NCBI GenBank assembly: GCA_964035575.1
Contig: OZ037871.1
Coordinates: 496,001-560,000, forward strand
Length of the DNA stretch: 64,000 nucleotides
Origin: Rhynchopus sp. YZ270_cl-10
Taxonomy: Eukaryota; Euglenozoa; Diplonemea; Diplonemida; Diplonemidae
Direction: 5' to 3'
A model generated the notes under the pieces. That model was not told the origin of the DNA and searched no databases. It saw only the letters and a list, made by a program, of their open reading frames with translations. Below are positions 44,665 through 53,597 of this stretch, piece after piece; the first letter of the stretch is position 1, and the number at the start of each line of letters is the position of its first letter. A program made the position numbers and the translations under genes.

Positions 44665-46397
44665 TTATTCAATCGCTTTAACGTTAGGATCCTTTTCCCT
44701 TTCCCTGCTCAGAGCCCTCAGGATGTTCAGACGCTTGGTAAACACGTCAAGCTTCGTTTCGGGAACCTGTATGTATGTTTTATTGTTGTATTGACGATCA
44801 CAGAAAACAAAACAAAGGCTTTCCCCCCCATGTACTAATTAGAAACTAAACAAGATTGTTATCCAACAAATTTTGATGTGTCCTCACGCTTCCTGTTGAT
44901 TATTCCCATCACCCTATTATCATCGTACATTGATTATTTGTGATACTGTAAACACTGAAAATTGCTTTTTTCAGTACCCTCCTCTGTCTGTACCGCCCAA
45001 AAAAAAAAAAAAAATGGTATTAAAAAGAACCCCAGTTTTCATCTGCTTTCTCATTGCATCAAAAAAAGAAGAGAATTACATCTTTCAGGGATTAAGAATA
45101 GTTGGTTGGATGAATCACATCCTCTTTGGTCACGGAGAAGGGGATTTCCAATGTATTTTATGATTGTTTTTTTTTGTGCTAAAATCGGGTCGAAAAAGGG
45201 GCGGGGAAAGAAAAAGAGAAGTTGACAGTGCAAACGCCTCACCGTCAACGGCGGACGCAGGGAACTAAGTCAGAAAAAAAGTTGACTTGAAATACAAAGC
45301 CCTCTCGTGACAGTGTACCGAAAAAAAGATCATACCTTTCCATGCTGGATCAACGTTTCCAACCTTGTGATCTCCTTTTCCGGGAATTGTGGTCCTTTTT
45401 CGGTTATTTTTGTGAGAATGCGTTTGTAGAGGGTGAAGTCTTGGCTGTCTGGGTTGGTTTGCAGCTTTGCTATCACAAGCGACAGCGCAGCCTCAAGCGT
45501 CTTTGCGCTAAAATCCCCACGAACGATGTCGTCCACCTCACTCACAAGCGCCGCCCCCTTCGCAAGCCCACCATCAACACTACGGTACGTTCCTGCTTTG
45601 TCATTGACAAACGCGATGAGCTCCTGCGGGCTCGGCATCTCCTCACCTTCCCTCGGGAAGAACGTCGGACGGTCCAGATTTCCTTTAAACAGAATGAAGT
45701 AGGGGCTCCCCTCTGCCCGCATGCCAAACTTCTTCTGCACCTCAGCGGAACTCTCCATGTCAAATGCGCCTAGGAGCACATCCTCCTCTTTCGCAAACGC
45801 CTGCGAGACTGCCAAATAACCTTCACTGAAGGCCCTGCTTTTTTGGTCCGTTTTGACCAAAAACTGAATCATCATTGTTCTTCCTTCCACTTCAACTGCA
45901 AGCTTCAAGGTATCTGGGCGCAACATTACTATATTGCTTCTTGCAAGGCTGGTTTTACCCCCTTCAGATGGAGCACTGAGATCGATTTCTAGGTCGACTT
46001 CGAGCATACGGAGCATGGTTGCTGTGCTCATATAACCGTCTATGCTTTCAAGCTGTTTGCCAGCACGGTAAAGGAGGATGTGTGGATAGCGTTCGATTTG
46101 AAGTGAGGCAGTGACCTTTGCATGAAAATTTCCGTCAATTTTGGTAAGAGCAATTTTATCGCGTGCAGCCGGAGTATCCTGAAGGATTTTCGCAGTCTGT
46201 ACCAACGTAGCCTGCATGGCCTGGGAATGCGCACACCACGGTGCATAGATGACACTCAAAGAAGCCTTGGGCGCACCACTCACAGACTCCAGCTCCTCAA
46301 GACTCAGCAGCTCTGTCACACCAGGGATGACATCGGATATGCTCCCCTGGGTTACCTCCAAAAACGCTATCAATAGAAGACTAAGAACAGCCCGCAT
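44665..46397 (-). CDS. ER protein, PDI/ERp29 type with CxxS site
   Basis: Exons 46397-45336 and 44766-44665 join in phase 0 (LIQHGK | VPETK), 387 aa. An 18-residue signal peptide (MRAVLSLLLIAFLEVTQG) is followed by a thioredoxin fold with the active-site loop YAPWCAHSQAM, i.e. CxxS rather than CxxC. A second thioredoxin-like domain without Cys pair follows (residues about 160-280), then a C-terminal helical ERp29c-type domain (VDDIV...KRILTKITEKGPQFPEKEITRLETLI...FTKRLNILRAL). CxxS PDIs bind or isomerise disulphides but are poor oxidases. No KDEL-like signal is present (ends VKAIE), so ER retention must differ or be absent. Exon 2 was found by matching the expected end of the ERp29c domain. 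Confidence 0.85.
44767..45335 (-). other. 569-bp intron of the PDI-like gene with repeats B and D
   Basis: Donor GTATGATC and acceptor TACATACAG. It contains family B (45215-45262, GCAAACGCCTCACCG then CGGCGGACGCAGG) and family D (45285-45325, TACAAAGCCCTCTCGTGACA then GTGTACCG) next to the donor. Confidence 0.6.
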
Positions 46398-48446
46398 TTT
46401 GTTGTGTAGGCTGGATGGATAGAGGTGGATTTTTTGTTGTGTCAACAATCGCCGAGTAATCCCACCAGGTGGGAGAATTCGGGTCTGTACGCAATATTGG
46501 CCGAAGCCTTTGTACTACGTACAGACGTCGTTCGTCCTGAACCCTTAAGAGCAACTTTTAGGATGAAAAGAACCTTCACAAGGGTAGTCCGCATCAAAGG
46601 TGTTGTACACCATTGCACGGCTACATGCTAAGAAGGGAGTGTTGGAGGTTACAGTTAAGAAACTGCCCTCTTTTCAAAAGTGGGAAAGTAGAGGTGGGGT
46701 TACAGCCGCACACCTCCCCGAAGGTGTGGCAGAGGAATTGTGTCTCTGGGCTGACGCCAGAGCGAAGACAGCAGAGCAATACAAAAGCCTGTTCGAGACC
46801 CTCAGCCAGGAATTCAAAGCATACTGCTGATACTCCGAAATCAAAGATGGCAAGTTAGGAATGTTTTTCACTGGTGACGAAATGGTAACGGAATCAGTCT
46901 GAAGTATCTCGAAGAGAGGTTCTGCAATTGACGGGAACCCAGTGGAAGAAGAGAAGAAGAGGAGAAGGTGTCGTCTGTGCAGACGGGCATGGAGAAGGTG
47001 TCTATTGCCAGCTTTGTCGAAAAGCTGGGGGACAACTTTGTGAAGAGGTCACCCAGTTCACAGCGTACCAGTCTGCAGTGAGGTTCCAGCGATTCTCGCC
47101 AGCAGGAGTTGTGAAAGCGGCAGTGTGGACCGCTGATCTGAATCAACGCGATTTTTTTTTGCCGACTGGTGCAGCATGATTGTTCTCCTCTTGCAGCGTG
47201 GAAACAATATCGAGTCGATCGGCAAAAAGATGACCATCGCCTTCAAGGAGGTGAAAATGTTCAACGCAATCTACGGTCTGTCAAACAAGAGCCCAAGTAA
47301 AGAAGTAAAAGGGGGGGAGTGGAAAATATATAGGAATATATGGGGATGTCTGTTTTGTTTGAAAAACGAAGAGGGGGGGAAAAAGAAAGCAAGATGAAAT
47401 GTGCCTCTCGTGTTTACACCGTACTGCAGTGCGGTGTGCTTTTAACCATTTGACAGGGTGGTGGTTGTGTATTGGGTGGTAGCGGCACAAAAAAATATAG
47501 AAAAATTTGAAAAGGTTTGTGGGGAAGAGAAAAGTTGGTAAGATCAACAAATAATAGAGAAGTTGAAAAGTGCAAACGCCTCATTGTTCATCGGCGGACG
47601 CAGGCACTGACAAAATAATAAGTTGGTAAGAGCTCCACAAGGATGAGCTTCGGTCAACATAAACGCAACAAAAGATAGTTTGAAAGATGACTGCACCTCG
47701 GGTACATCATCACATCAATTAAAGAAAAGAGGGGAACTGTGGGGAAGGACAGAGAACGCACAATCAGAAGGCATGAAGCCAGCAGAGAAAGAAAAAAGTT
47801 CTGCGTAAAGTATATTTGTGCGTTCCTTGTTCTGTTTTTTTGAAACGTTTGGGAAAAAGATGGCAAAAAAAAAGGGGGGTACAATATAAGAAAAAGCAGA
47901 TAGACCCTCATACGGCTAAAAAAAGTTGGTAAAGTGTGAACCTAATCTAAGCCCCTTATTCTTAGTGACTCTGAGTCTGAGGGAAGGTTCTTGAAGAAAC
48001 AGAAAAACTATTTCTAAAAAACTATCGCTTTTTTTTTGAGATGGAAAAAAGCAAAGAAAGCTCAACAAGATGAAATGGAACACACTCATCTTTTCAAAAA
48101 AAAGAAAAATGATACAAAAAGATGAAATGTGATACATCATTCTTCAAAACAAACAAAATGTTGCCCAATCCCTGATCCTGGGGTGAACCCAACCGAGGGA
48201 CACTTCAACAACACCTACATCATTTTTCTTTTTTCAAAAAACAAGCCCCCGAAAGGACACACAAGGACAATACTACCCAAAAAAAATCAACAATCCCTCC
48301 AATTATGCACGCAAAATGCCTCCGAAGACGGAACACATAACATGAACACATAACATGAACACATCTCATTCTGAGACCATGCAATTTGTTAAATGAGATG
48401 CCTTTTCTTTAGTCACTCTGTGACCACTATGCCTATCACATCACCA
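46398..48446. other. 2-kb spacer with coding-like fragments and repeats
   Basis: Contains a family G copy (46440-46530) like that at 41445-41545, plus-strand coding-like pieces at 46600-47290, a family B copy (47556-47606), a family A copy (47931-47975) and E-type hairpins (48065-48155). No complete gene is recognised. Confidence 0.5.
46600..47290 (+). pseudogene. possible degraded or multi-exon plus-strand gene
   Basis: Three frames look coding although they face the opposite way to every host gene. The first (46600-46830) ends AEQYKSLFETLSQEFKAYC. The second (about 46940-47093) reads MEKVSIASFVEKLGDNFVKR. The third (about 47137-47300) reads NNIESIGKKMTIAFKEVKMF. I could not find splice sites that join all three in phase: a donor GTGAAG and an acceptor CTCCTCTTGCAG join the last two only by dropping residues. 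It may be a transposon-derived relic or a real spliced gene. The family is not recognised. Confidence 0.25.
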
Positions 48447-50918
48447 TCAATGACCTGCCCCAGACAGATGTCTCTGGTACGCCCCCAACGCCCAGAGCGG
48501 CATTACCGCACAGTAAAATGGATAGTGGATACCACAGGTACCGTTGAAGACACCACAGATCTCCGTTTGGTGCCAGGTACCGTTCCGCTGTGTGGAGGAG
48601 AGGAAGGTTGCGGCACGCTGCATGCACCGGGCGTGCTCAGGCGAAGCGTCCTCTTTGCTTCCAGCCCCTGCTACAAGACCTAGCAATGCGAAGGCGGTCT
48701 GCACCGGCAGGGACTGCTCTGCAGCGCACTCAGTGTACTTCAAAGTTGCGCATGAGATGAGATGCTCCGACCACCCCCCATCGCCACGCTGCTTCGACAT
48801 CAAAAACTCCACTGCCCTCTTAATCTCAACACACCCTGCCCCCTCCCCCGCAGCGAGCAGTCCTTCAATCCCAAACATCGTACCATACGTGAAGCAGACC
48901 CCCCAATTCCCATACCACGATCCATCGGGGAGCTGACGCGCTTTGATCGCCTTCGCACCACAGTCCAATGCACTGATGATCTCCTCCTTGCGATGCTGCG
49001 TTTCAACGAAGAGAGGCGAATCCATAAACACCTTCAACGTCTGCATCGACGCACTGGAGCACTCCGTGTAGGTATGCTCTACCATAATTCTGTGAAACAC
49101 ATTAGCAGGGTTGAGCAGTTCCATCCACGTTGGGGACCTGCGGTTTTCATAAGAGCACCATGCACCATCATCTGGGTTGCGAAGCGCCAGCAGCTGGTCG
49201 ACACCCGCAAGGATACGCTTTGCAGGAATGCAATCAAAGAGAATGCCACACCGCAGCCCCTCGGCGGTGCAGTCTGAGACCTGCCACCCTTGCTCCGCGG
49301 TGGAGAAGTTGTACGCACCGTAAGGGTCGTCACGGTTGTATCTATTCAGCTGTGGTGGCGTGGTGACAACCTGCGCATCAAAGATGTACTGCTTCCCCAT
49401 CTCGGTGCTCTTCTCATGTGTCGCGCTCAACCCTGCCATGCGTACCGCCTGCAACGCAAAGGCAGTGTCCCATAACTGCGATCCATTGTATCCAGTCATC
49501 TTCATTCCATTCTTTCCCAAAAATAGATAATCATCCAATCGCGCAGTGCTCAAAGCAACGTGGGTTTCGAGTTGCTGCAGCTCAGGGGCGTCTTTCTTAA
49601 GAACCTTCTTTTGAGCCTGCAGCTCCGCAAACATTACAACCAGGTTGAGTGTTTTGTTGACTGGGCCGAGACAGACGAAGTTTGTTGTGCAGTCGTCGTA
49701 TACGATATGCTTGAGGCATTCTGCAACAGACTTATTCCTGAGAAACGAGGAATGCACCTTTTCGTACAGCCGGAGAACGAAGAAGGCTGCCTTTGCACAG
49801 AAATGCGTTGGGTTGCGCTGGTCCAGCGGCGACACGATGTGTTCCGCATCCTTCCAACTGATCTGCGAGAAGACCTCCATGAAGATCTCCTCCCTGATCT
49901 CTTTGATCAACTCCGTCTCAGCCATCTGGAACTTCCTCCCATAGAGATACGACAACGGGATGTACACCATACGTGTATGACACCACATACGCCCAGGGTG
50001 AATCGCAAGCAGCTTCGGCAACAACCACAACTCAGGCGCCACAGGGCTGACCCCTTCCCAGCTGTAAAGGTTCAGAAGAGCGAGCCACGCCTTTCCCCAT
50101 GGAGGCACACCCACCGCTCCGCCGTGCGTCTTCAAAAAAGCGTGGGCAGAGCGCAGCGAACCATCCTCCTTGCCTACACCAAGCAGACGGAGCACCACAT
50201 AGTTCAGAACGGTGCCAAAAAGCGATGACAACCCTTGTTCGTTGAGACCCCACCCGCCGTCGGGGTTTTGCGTGTTTCTGAGGTACCGAATCATCTCGCG
50301 GGTGTGAGGTTTCGGGAACATCTTCGCAGCATCCCCACCGCAGAGGATGTACTTCGTGAAGACCAGCCCTGGAAGCAGGAAGTTCGGCCCTCCGTAGTCA
50401 TTCGCCCAGTGGCCGTCACTGCTCTGGATTGATGCCAGATACGACGCAGCGTTGTTCACTGCAGCGTCGACGGACTTTGCACCCTTATCTGTCTCCTCCT
50501 GTGGAACTCCTGCCATGAGTGCGGACACCGTGTCCTGTACGTGGCCTTCCTCCTCGTAGGTCCAGACGTGCCGTCCCTTATGAGTGTGCAGCTTCCACCT
50601 GTGGATGTCGCTGGGCAATGGAAGCTCCTCCTTGAGAGGAAGTGCCACTGAGGCTGCGGTGTGTGCGTCCTCTGCTGCGATGCTGTGCGCAAGGTGCGTG
50701 GCGGAGAGGTAGTGCAGCAGCCATGTCACCGGGTACAGCAACACCGCACAGACCGTGCTGAGAGCATACTGCACCACGCCAGGTGCTGCCTCGTCACCCC
50801 CCTCCATGCTCCGCATCCACTCCGCGATGTACTCACCTTCCTCCTTCGAAGGCACTGCTGCATTGTGTGACATTGTATTTTTCTTCTGCTTTGATGCCTT
50901 AAAACAGCCCATGACCAT
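48447..50918 (-). CDS. oxidosqualene cyclase (lanosterol/cycloartenol synthase family)
   Basis: Single exon, 823 aa from ATG 50918 (an ATG at 50912 gives a start MGCFKASK). It cyclises 2,3-oxidosqualene to the first sterol or triterpenol. The catalytic DCTAE motif is present (QVSDCTAEGLR), as are several QW motifs (QNPDGGWG, LRNPDDGAW, QLPDGSWYG, QRGDGGW, QRNGTW), NGSQLWDTAFALQA, and the VEHTYTECSSASMQ segment. Length and motif order match eukaryotic enzymes. Val before SDCTAE is as I recall for lanosterol-type enzymes, but the product cannot be decided by eye. Unusual is an N-terminal extension of about 150 residues with a hydrophobic helix (YALSTVCAVLLYPVTWLLHYL) and possible N-myristoylation/palmitoylation at MGC. 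It probably sits on ER or lipid-droplet membrane. Confidence 0.92.
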   Translation of the reverse strand: MVMGCFKASKQKKNTMSHNAAVPSKEEGEYIAEWMRSMEGGDEAAPGVVQYALSTVCAVLLYPVTWLLHYLSATHLAHSIAAEDAHTAASVALPLKEELPLPSDIHRWKLHTHKGRHVWTYEEEGHVQDTVSALMAGVPQEETDKGAKSVDAAVNNAASYLASIQSSDGHWANDYGGPNFLLPGLVFTKYILCGGDAAKMFPKPHTREMIRYLRNTQNPDGGWGLNEQGLSSLFGTVLNYVVLRLLGVGKEDGSLRSAHAFLKTHGGAVGVPPWGKAWLALLNLYSWEGVSPVAPELWLLPKLLAIHPGRMWCHTRMVYIPLSYLYGRKFQMAETELIKEIREEIFMEVFSQISWKDAEHIVSPLDQRNPTHFCAKAAFFVLRLYEKVHSSFLRNKSVAECLKHIVYDDCTTNFVCLGPVNKTLNLVVMFAELQAQKKVLKKDAPELQQLETHVALSTARLDDYLFLGKNGMKMTGYNGSQLWDTAFALQAVRMAGLSATHEKSTEMGKQYIFDAQVVTTPPQLNRYNRDDPYGAYNFSTAEQGWQVSDCTAEGLRCGILFDCIPAKRILAGVDQLLALRNPDDGAWCSYENRRSPTWMELLNPANVFHRIMVEHTYTECSSASMQTLKVFMDSPLFVETQHRKEEIISALDCGAKAIKARQLPDGSWYGNWGVCFTYGTMFGIEGLLAAGEGAGCVEIKRAVEFLMSKQRGDGGWSEHLISCATLKYTECAAEQSLPVQTAFALLGLVAGAGSKEDASPEHARCMQRAATFLSSTQRNGTWHQTEICGVFNGTCGIHYPFYCAVMPLWALGAYQRHLSGAGH

Positions 50919-51761
50919 CTTGAAAACAAATATTGCGAAGGAACCTAAGCTCCTTGGAATGCAAACCAAGTTTCTCTCGTGAGACAGAAGCACGTCACGA
51001 AGTGACCATCTGTGGATAGCCTTGCAGTGACACCAAAGGTGGTAACAACCTGTATACCTCAGACATTGGGAGGAGCTAATGAAAGGAAGCACTGCTCCAC
51101 GGCTTCCAATACAAAACCCTCTCATGACAGTGTACCTTGGTACGGTGCACCAAGGAAAGAGAACGAAAAGACGTAGCTACACCTAGCGCAAACGTTCTCT
51201 TTACCTTGAAAAGAAACTTTGTACAACAAAATCCTCCCCACCCCACACCGCGCCGAATCGAACTACCCTCGCAGAGATCAGCCACAACCACAAAATGGAA
51301 AGGTCGTGCACAGAAGGGGGGGAGATGAGAGGGCGTTCTTATGTTCAATTGGTTTTGTTTGGAGGGTGTGTGGTGTTGCTGTGTTTTGGGAAAACCACAA
51401 CAAACAAAGGACACAAGACACGGAAGCGCCTGGACCCCACCACGACAACACCGTCACTTTTCTTAAAAGAGGGGGAATACGAGAGGGCACTGCACTACTT
51501 TATCGACTATCGCCGAAGAAGACAAAAGCTGATACGATCATTCCAAGCCTGCACTTCTTAACCACCTTAGTAAACCCACCACAGGTCTGTACTCACTGCC
51601 CTTTTTGCCCCACCATTTGTATCTACAATCATCCACAACCCGGTTTTGTACTCAAAAATGCCACCCAAAAGGGTACAGCTGCAGACCCCTAAGAAGGCAG
51701 AGAGGAGACAAGGAAACTCTAGTTATGACGACCATTTAGTTTTTTTTTCAACTCCCACACA
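50919..51761. other. intergenic spacer
   Basis: Contains family D (51103-51137), a family A-like copy (51536-51572) and part of family G (51500-51520, 51585-51600). TTTTCAAG abuts the cyclase start on the minus strand and may be its acceptor. No gene seen. Confidence 0.5.
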
Positions 51762-53597
51762 TCAAACGCATGAGGCCACAGGGTGTGGGAGAGGTGCTGC
51801 TGGAGGTGGGTGTACCTGCTCTGCAGCAGCTGCCTTTGCAGCTCCGTTGGTCGTTTTGAGCTGTTCTCTGAGGAAGGCGATGAGCTCAAGGGATTTGTCA
51901 TATTCACGTGTCAGTGCGGTGATGGCCTGTCTGTCCTCAGCAAGAAGCCCATTCGCTTCTGCCAGCTTTTCAGCGAGAATCTGCTTTTCTTGCGAGAGGA
52001 GTGTAATGCGCTCGAAATCCGACATATCAGAGGTGTCCACCTTGAAGCTGTCCTTTGTCACATCCTGTGTTGGGCTGAAGTTCCGCAGCACGTTGGAGAC
52101 TGGGAGGCGTTCGTTTATTGGCTCGGTGGTGACGCGGGCGAGGGGGGGCGTGCTGACGAGGGGGGTGGCAGGGTGGGAGATCTTGTCGGCAACGCTTTCG
52201 GACCAATGCTTGATGAAGATACGCCAGTTGGCAAGGTGGCCCACATCGAAGATGTCGAACTCAAACTTCTGCAGGACTTCGACCAATGCACGGTATCGCC
52301 TGTGGCCGCCTCTGTCTTCGGCGATGTCGGGTTGTTCGTCTATGAGATCGTCAAGGATTTGGACGAGGTGCTGGCAGCGCTCTAACGCCACTTCGAAGGA
52401 GAGGAAGAGCCGCCTTGTGTCGCGTGGCCAGCATTTGCAGCCTGCCATCCAGACACTGCATTGTGTGTACACACGCCGCCATTCGACAAGAAGCTGTGAC
52501 GCCTTTGCAAGACGTGCCTTGCCCTTCTCGACACTCGACGGCATCACCGTCTGCGTCGTATGCAGGCTGATGCTGTCCGTCACCTGAACATTAGGAGCCT
52601 CCGAAGGCACCAAGGACAGCTCCTCCTCGCTGAGCGCAAACAGCGACGCCACGTCAATGTACTCCACAATGCGTGCCGTCACCTCCGTATTCACCTTCGT
52701 GTAGATGCGCTCCAGGTCTGCCAGCTCAAAGGGCTCTCTCGCGCACACCGCCATGAGGCACAGTGAGATGTGGAAGTGGTACGCTGCGTCGAAGAGCGGC
52801 CCGATGCCTGACTTTGCGGGCAGCGTGTTGGAGACTGTCGTGAGCGGCTTGGCTGTGAGGTAGCAGTCGCTGACTTTGCGCACCGCCTCGGTGTGTGCAC
52901 AGAGGAGTTGTGCGTGGAGGATCGGCCACCGGGAGTGTGGGGTCTGCTCCATCGACGCGAGGACGGCTTTGACCTCTGGGTTGCGCAGCCGTGCGAAGTA
53001 CTCCTGCAGGACCACATGGCGCTCCTGCCAGTACTGGAGCTCCCCAAGCGAGGTATCGTCCATGACGCGGGTCCCCTCCTTCGCAAGCACCAACCCTAGC
53101 TCCACGGACCACCCGTTGATTGTCACTGAATGCGATGAGCGCTCCTCCACCGGCATCTCGAACACCTTCTTCGCAGAGGTCTTCGACAGCGGCGGTACCC
53201 TCGACGACAGCACCGACCATTGAAACCGTGCGTCAAGCTGCTGCTGTGTTGTCAGCACCGCCGTCGGTGGGTCCGGGTCCGGCACTGTTCCTGTCGTAGG
53301 CTGTGCGAGGGTTGGGTAAAACACCATGTAGTGCACGGGGTAGGTTGCTTCAGACATGGCATAGGGCTTGTCCCCAGTGAACCGCCTCAAGGACATATCC
53401 CCCTCAACGTTGTCCCCCTCATCCGCAAAGTAGATCGTCACCCCCGCAGCCGCGTCGTCACCGAGCTGCCCCTCCCAGTACTCCGCCTCCTCCGCACCGT
53501 GCGCCTTGAAGAACTCATTTGCAGCACGGTCCGTTACATTGAGCCCCACACAGAGACGCACCTGGATCCAAAGCAAAATATCCTCCTTTTTAGCCAT
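51762..53597 (-). CDS. 611-aa protein with C-terminal coiled coil, unrecognised
   Basis: Single long exon with coding-like composition throughout. The N-terminal 130 residues look globular (MAKKEDILLWIQVRLCVGLN...GVTIYFADEGD...YPVHYMVFYP). The middle 350 residues are helical and Leu/Ala-rich with scattered Cys (CSVWMAGCKCWP), resembling an alpha-solenoid; a BRO1-like helical fold crossed my mind but no signature supports it. Residues about 515-580 form a coiled coil (ITLLSQEKQILAEKLAEANG). The tail is Ala/Pro-rich. No signal peptide or membrane segment is seen. TTCTTCAAATTAG ends three bases before the ATG, a good candidate trans-splice acceptor. Confidence 0.7.
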   Translation of the reverse strand: MAKKEDILLWIQVRLCVGLNVTDRAANEFFKAHGAEEAEYWEGQLGDDAAAGVTIYFADEGDNVEGDMSLRRFTGDKPYAMSEATYPVHYMVFYPTLAQPTTGTVPDPDPPTAVLTTQQQLDARFQWSVLSSRVPPLSKTSAKKVFEMPVEERSSHSVTINGWSVELGLVLAKEGTRVMDDTSLGELQYWQERHVVLQEYFARLRNPEVKAVLASMEQTPHSRWPILHAQLLCAHTEAVRKVSDCYLTAKPLTTVSNTLPAKSGIGPLFDAAYHFHISLCLMAVCAREPFELADLERIYTKVNTEVTARIVEYIDVASLFALSEEELSLVPSEAPNVQVTDSISLHTTQTVMPSSVEKGKARLAKASQLLVEWRRVYTQCSVWMAGCKCWPRDTRRLFLSFEVALERCQHLVQILDDLIDEQPDIAEDRGGHRRYRALVEVLQKFEFDIFDVGHLANWRIFIKHWSESVADKISHPATPLVSTPPLARVTTEPINERLPVSNVLRNFSPTQDVTKDSFKVDTSDMSDFERITLLSQEKQILAEKLAEANGLLAEDRQAITALTREYDKSLELIAFLREQLKTTNGAAKAAAAEQVHPPPAAPLPHPVASCV

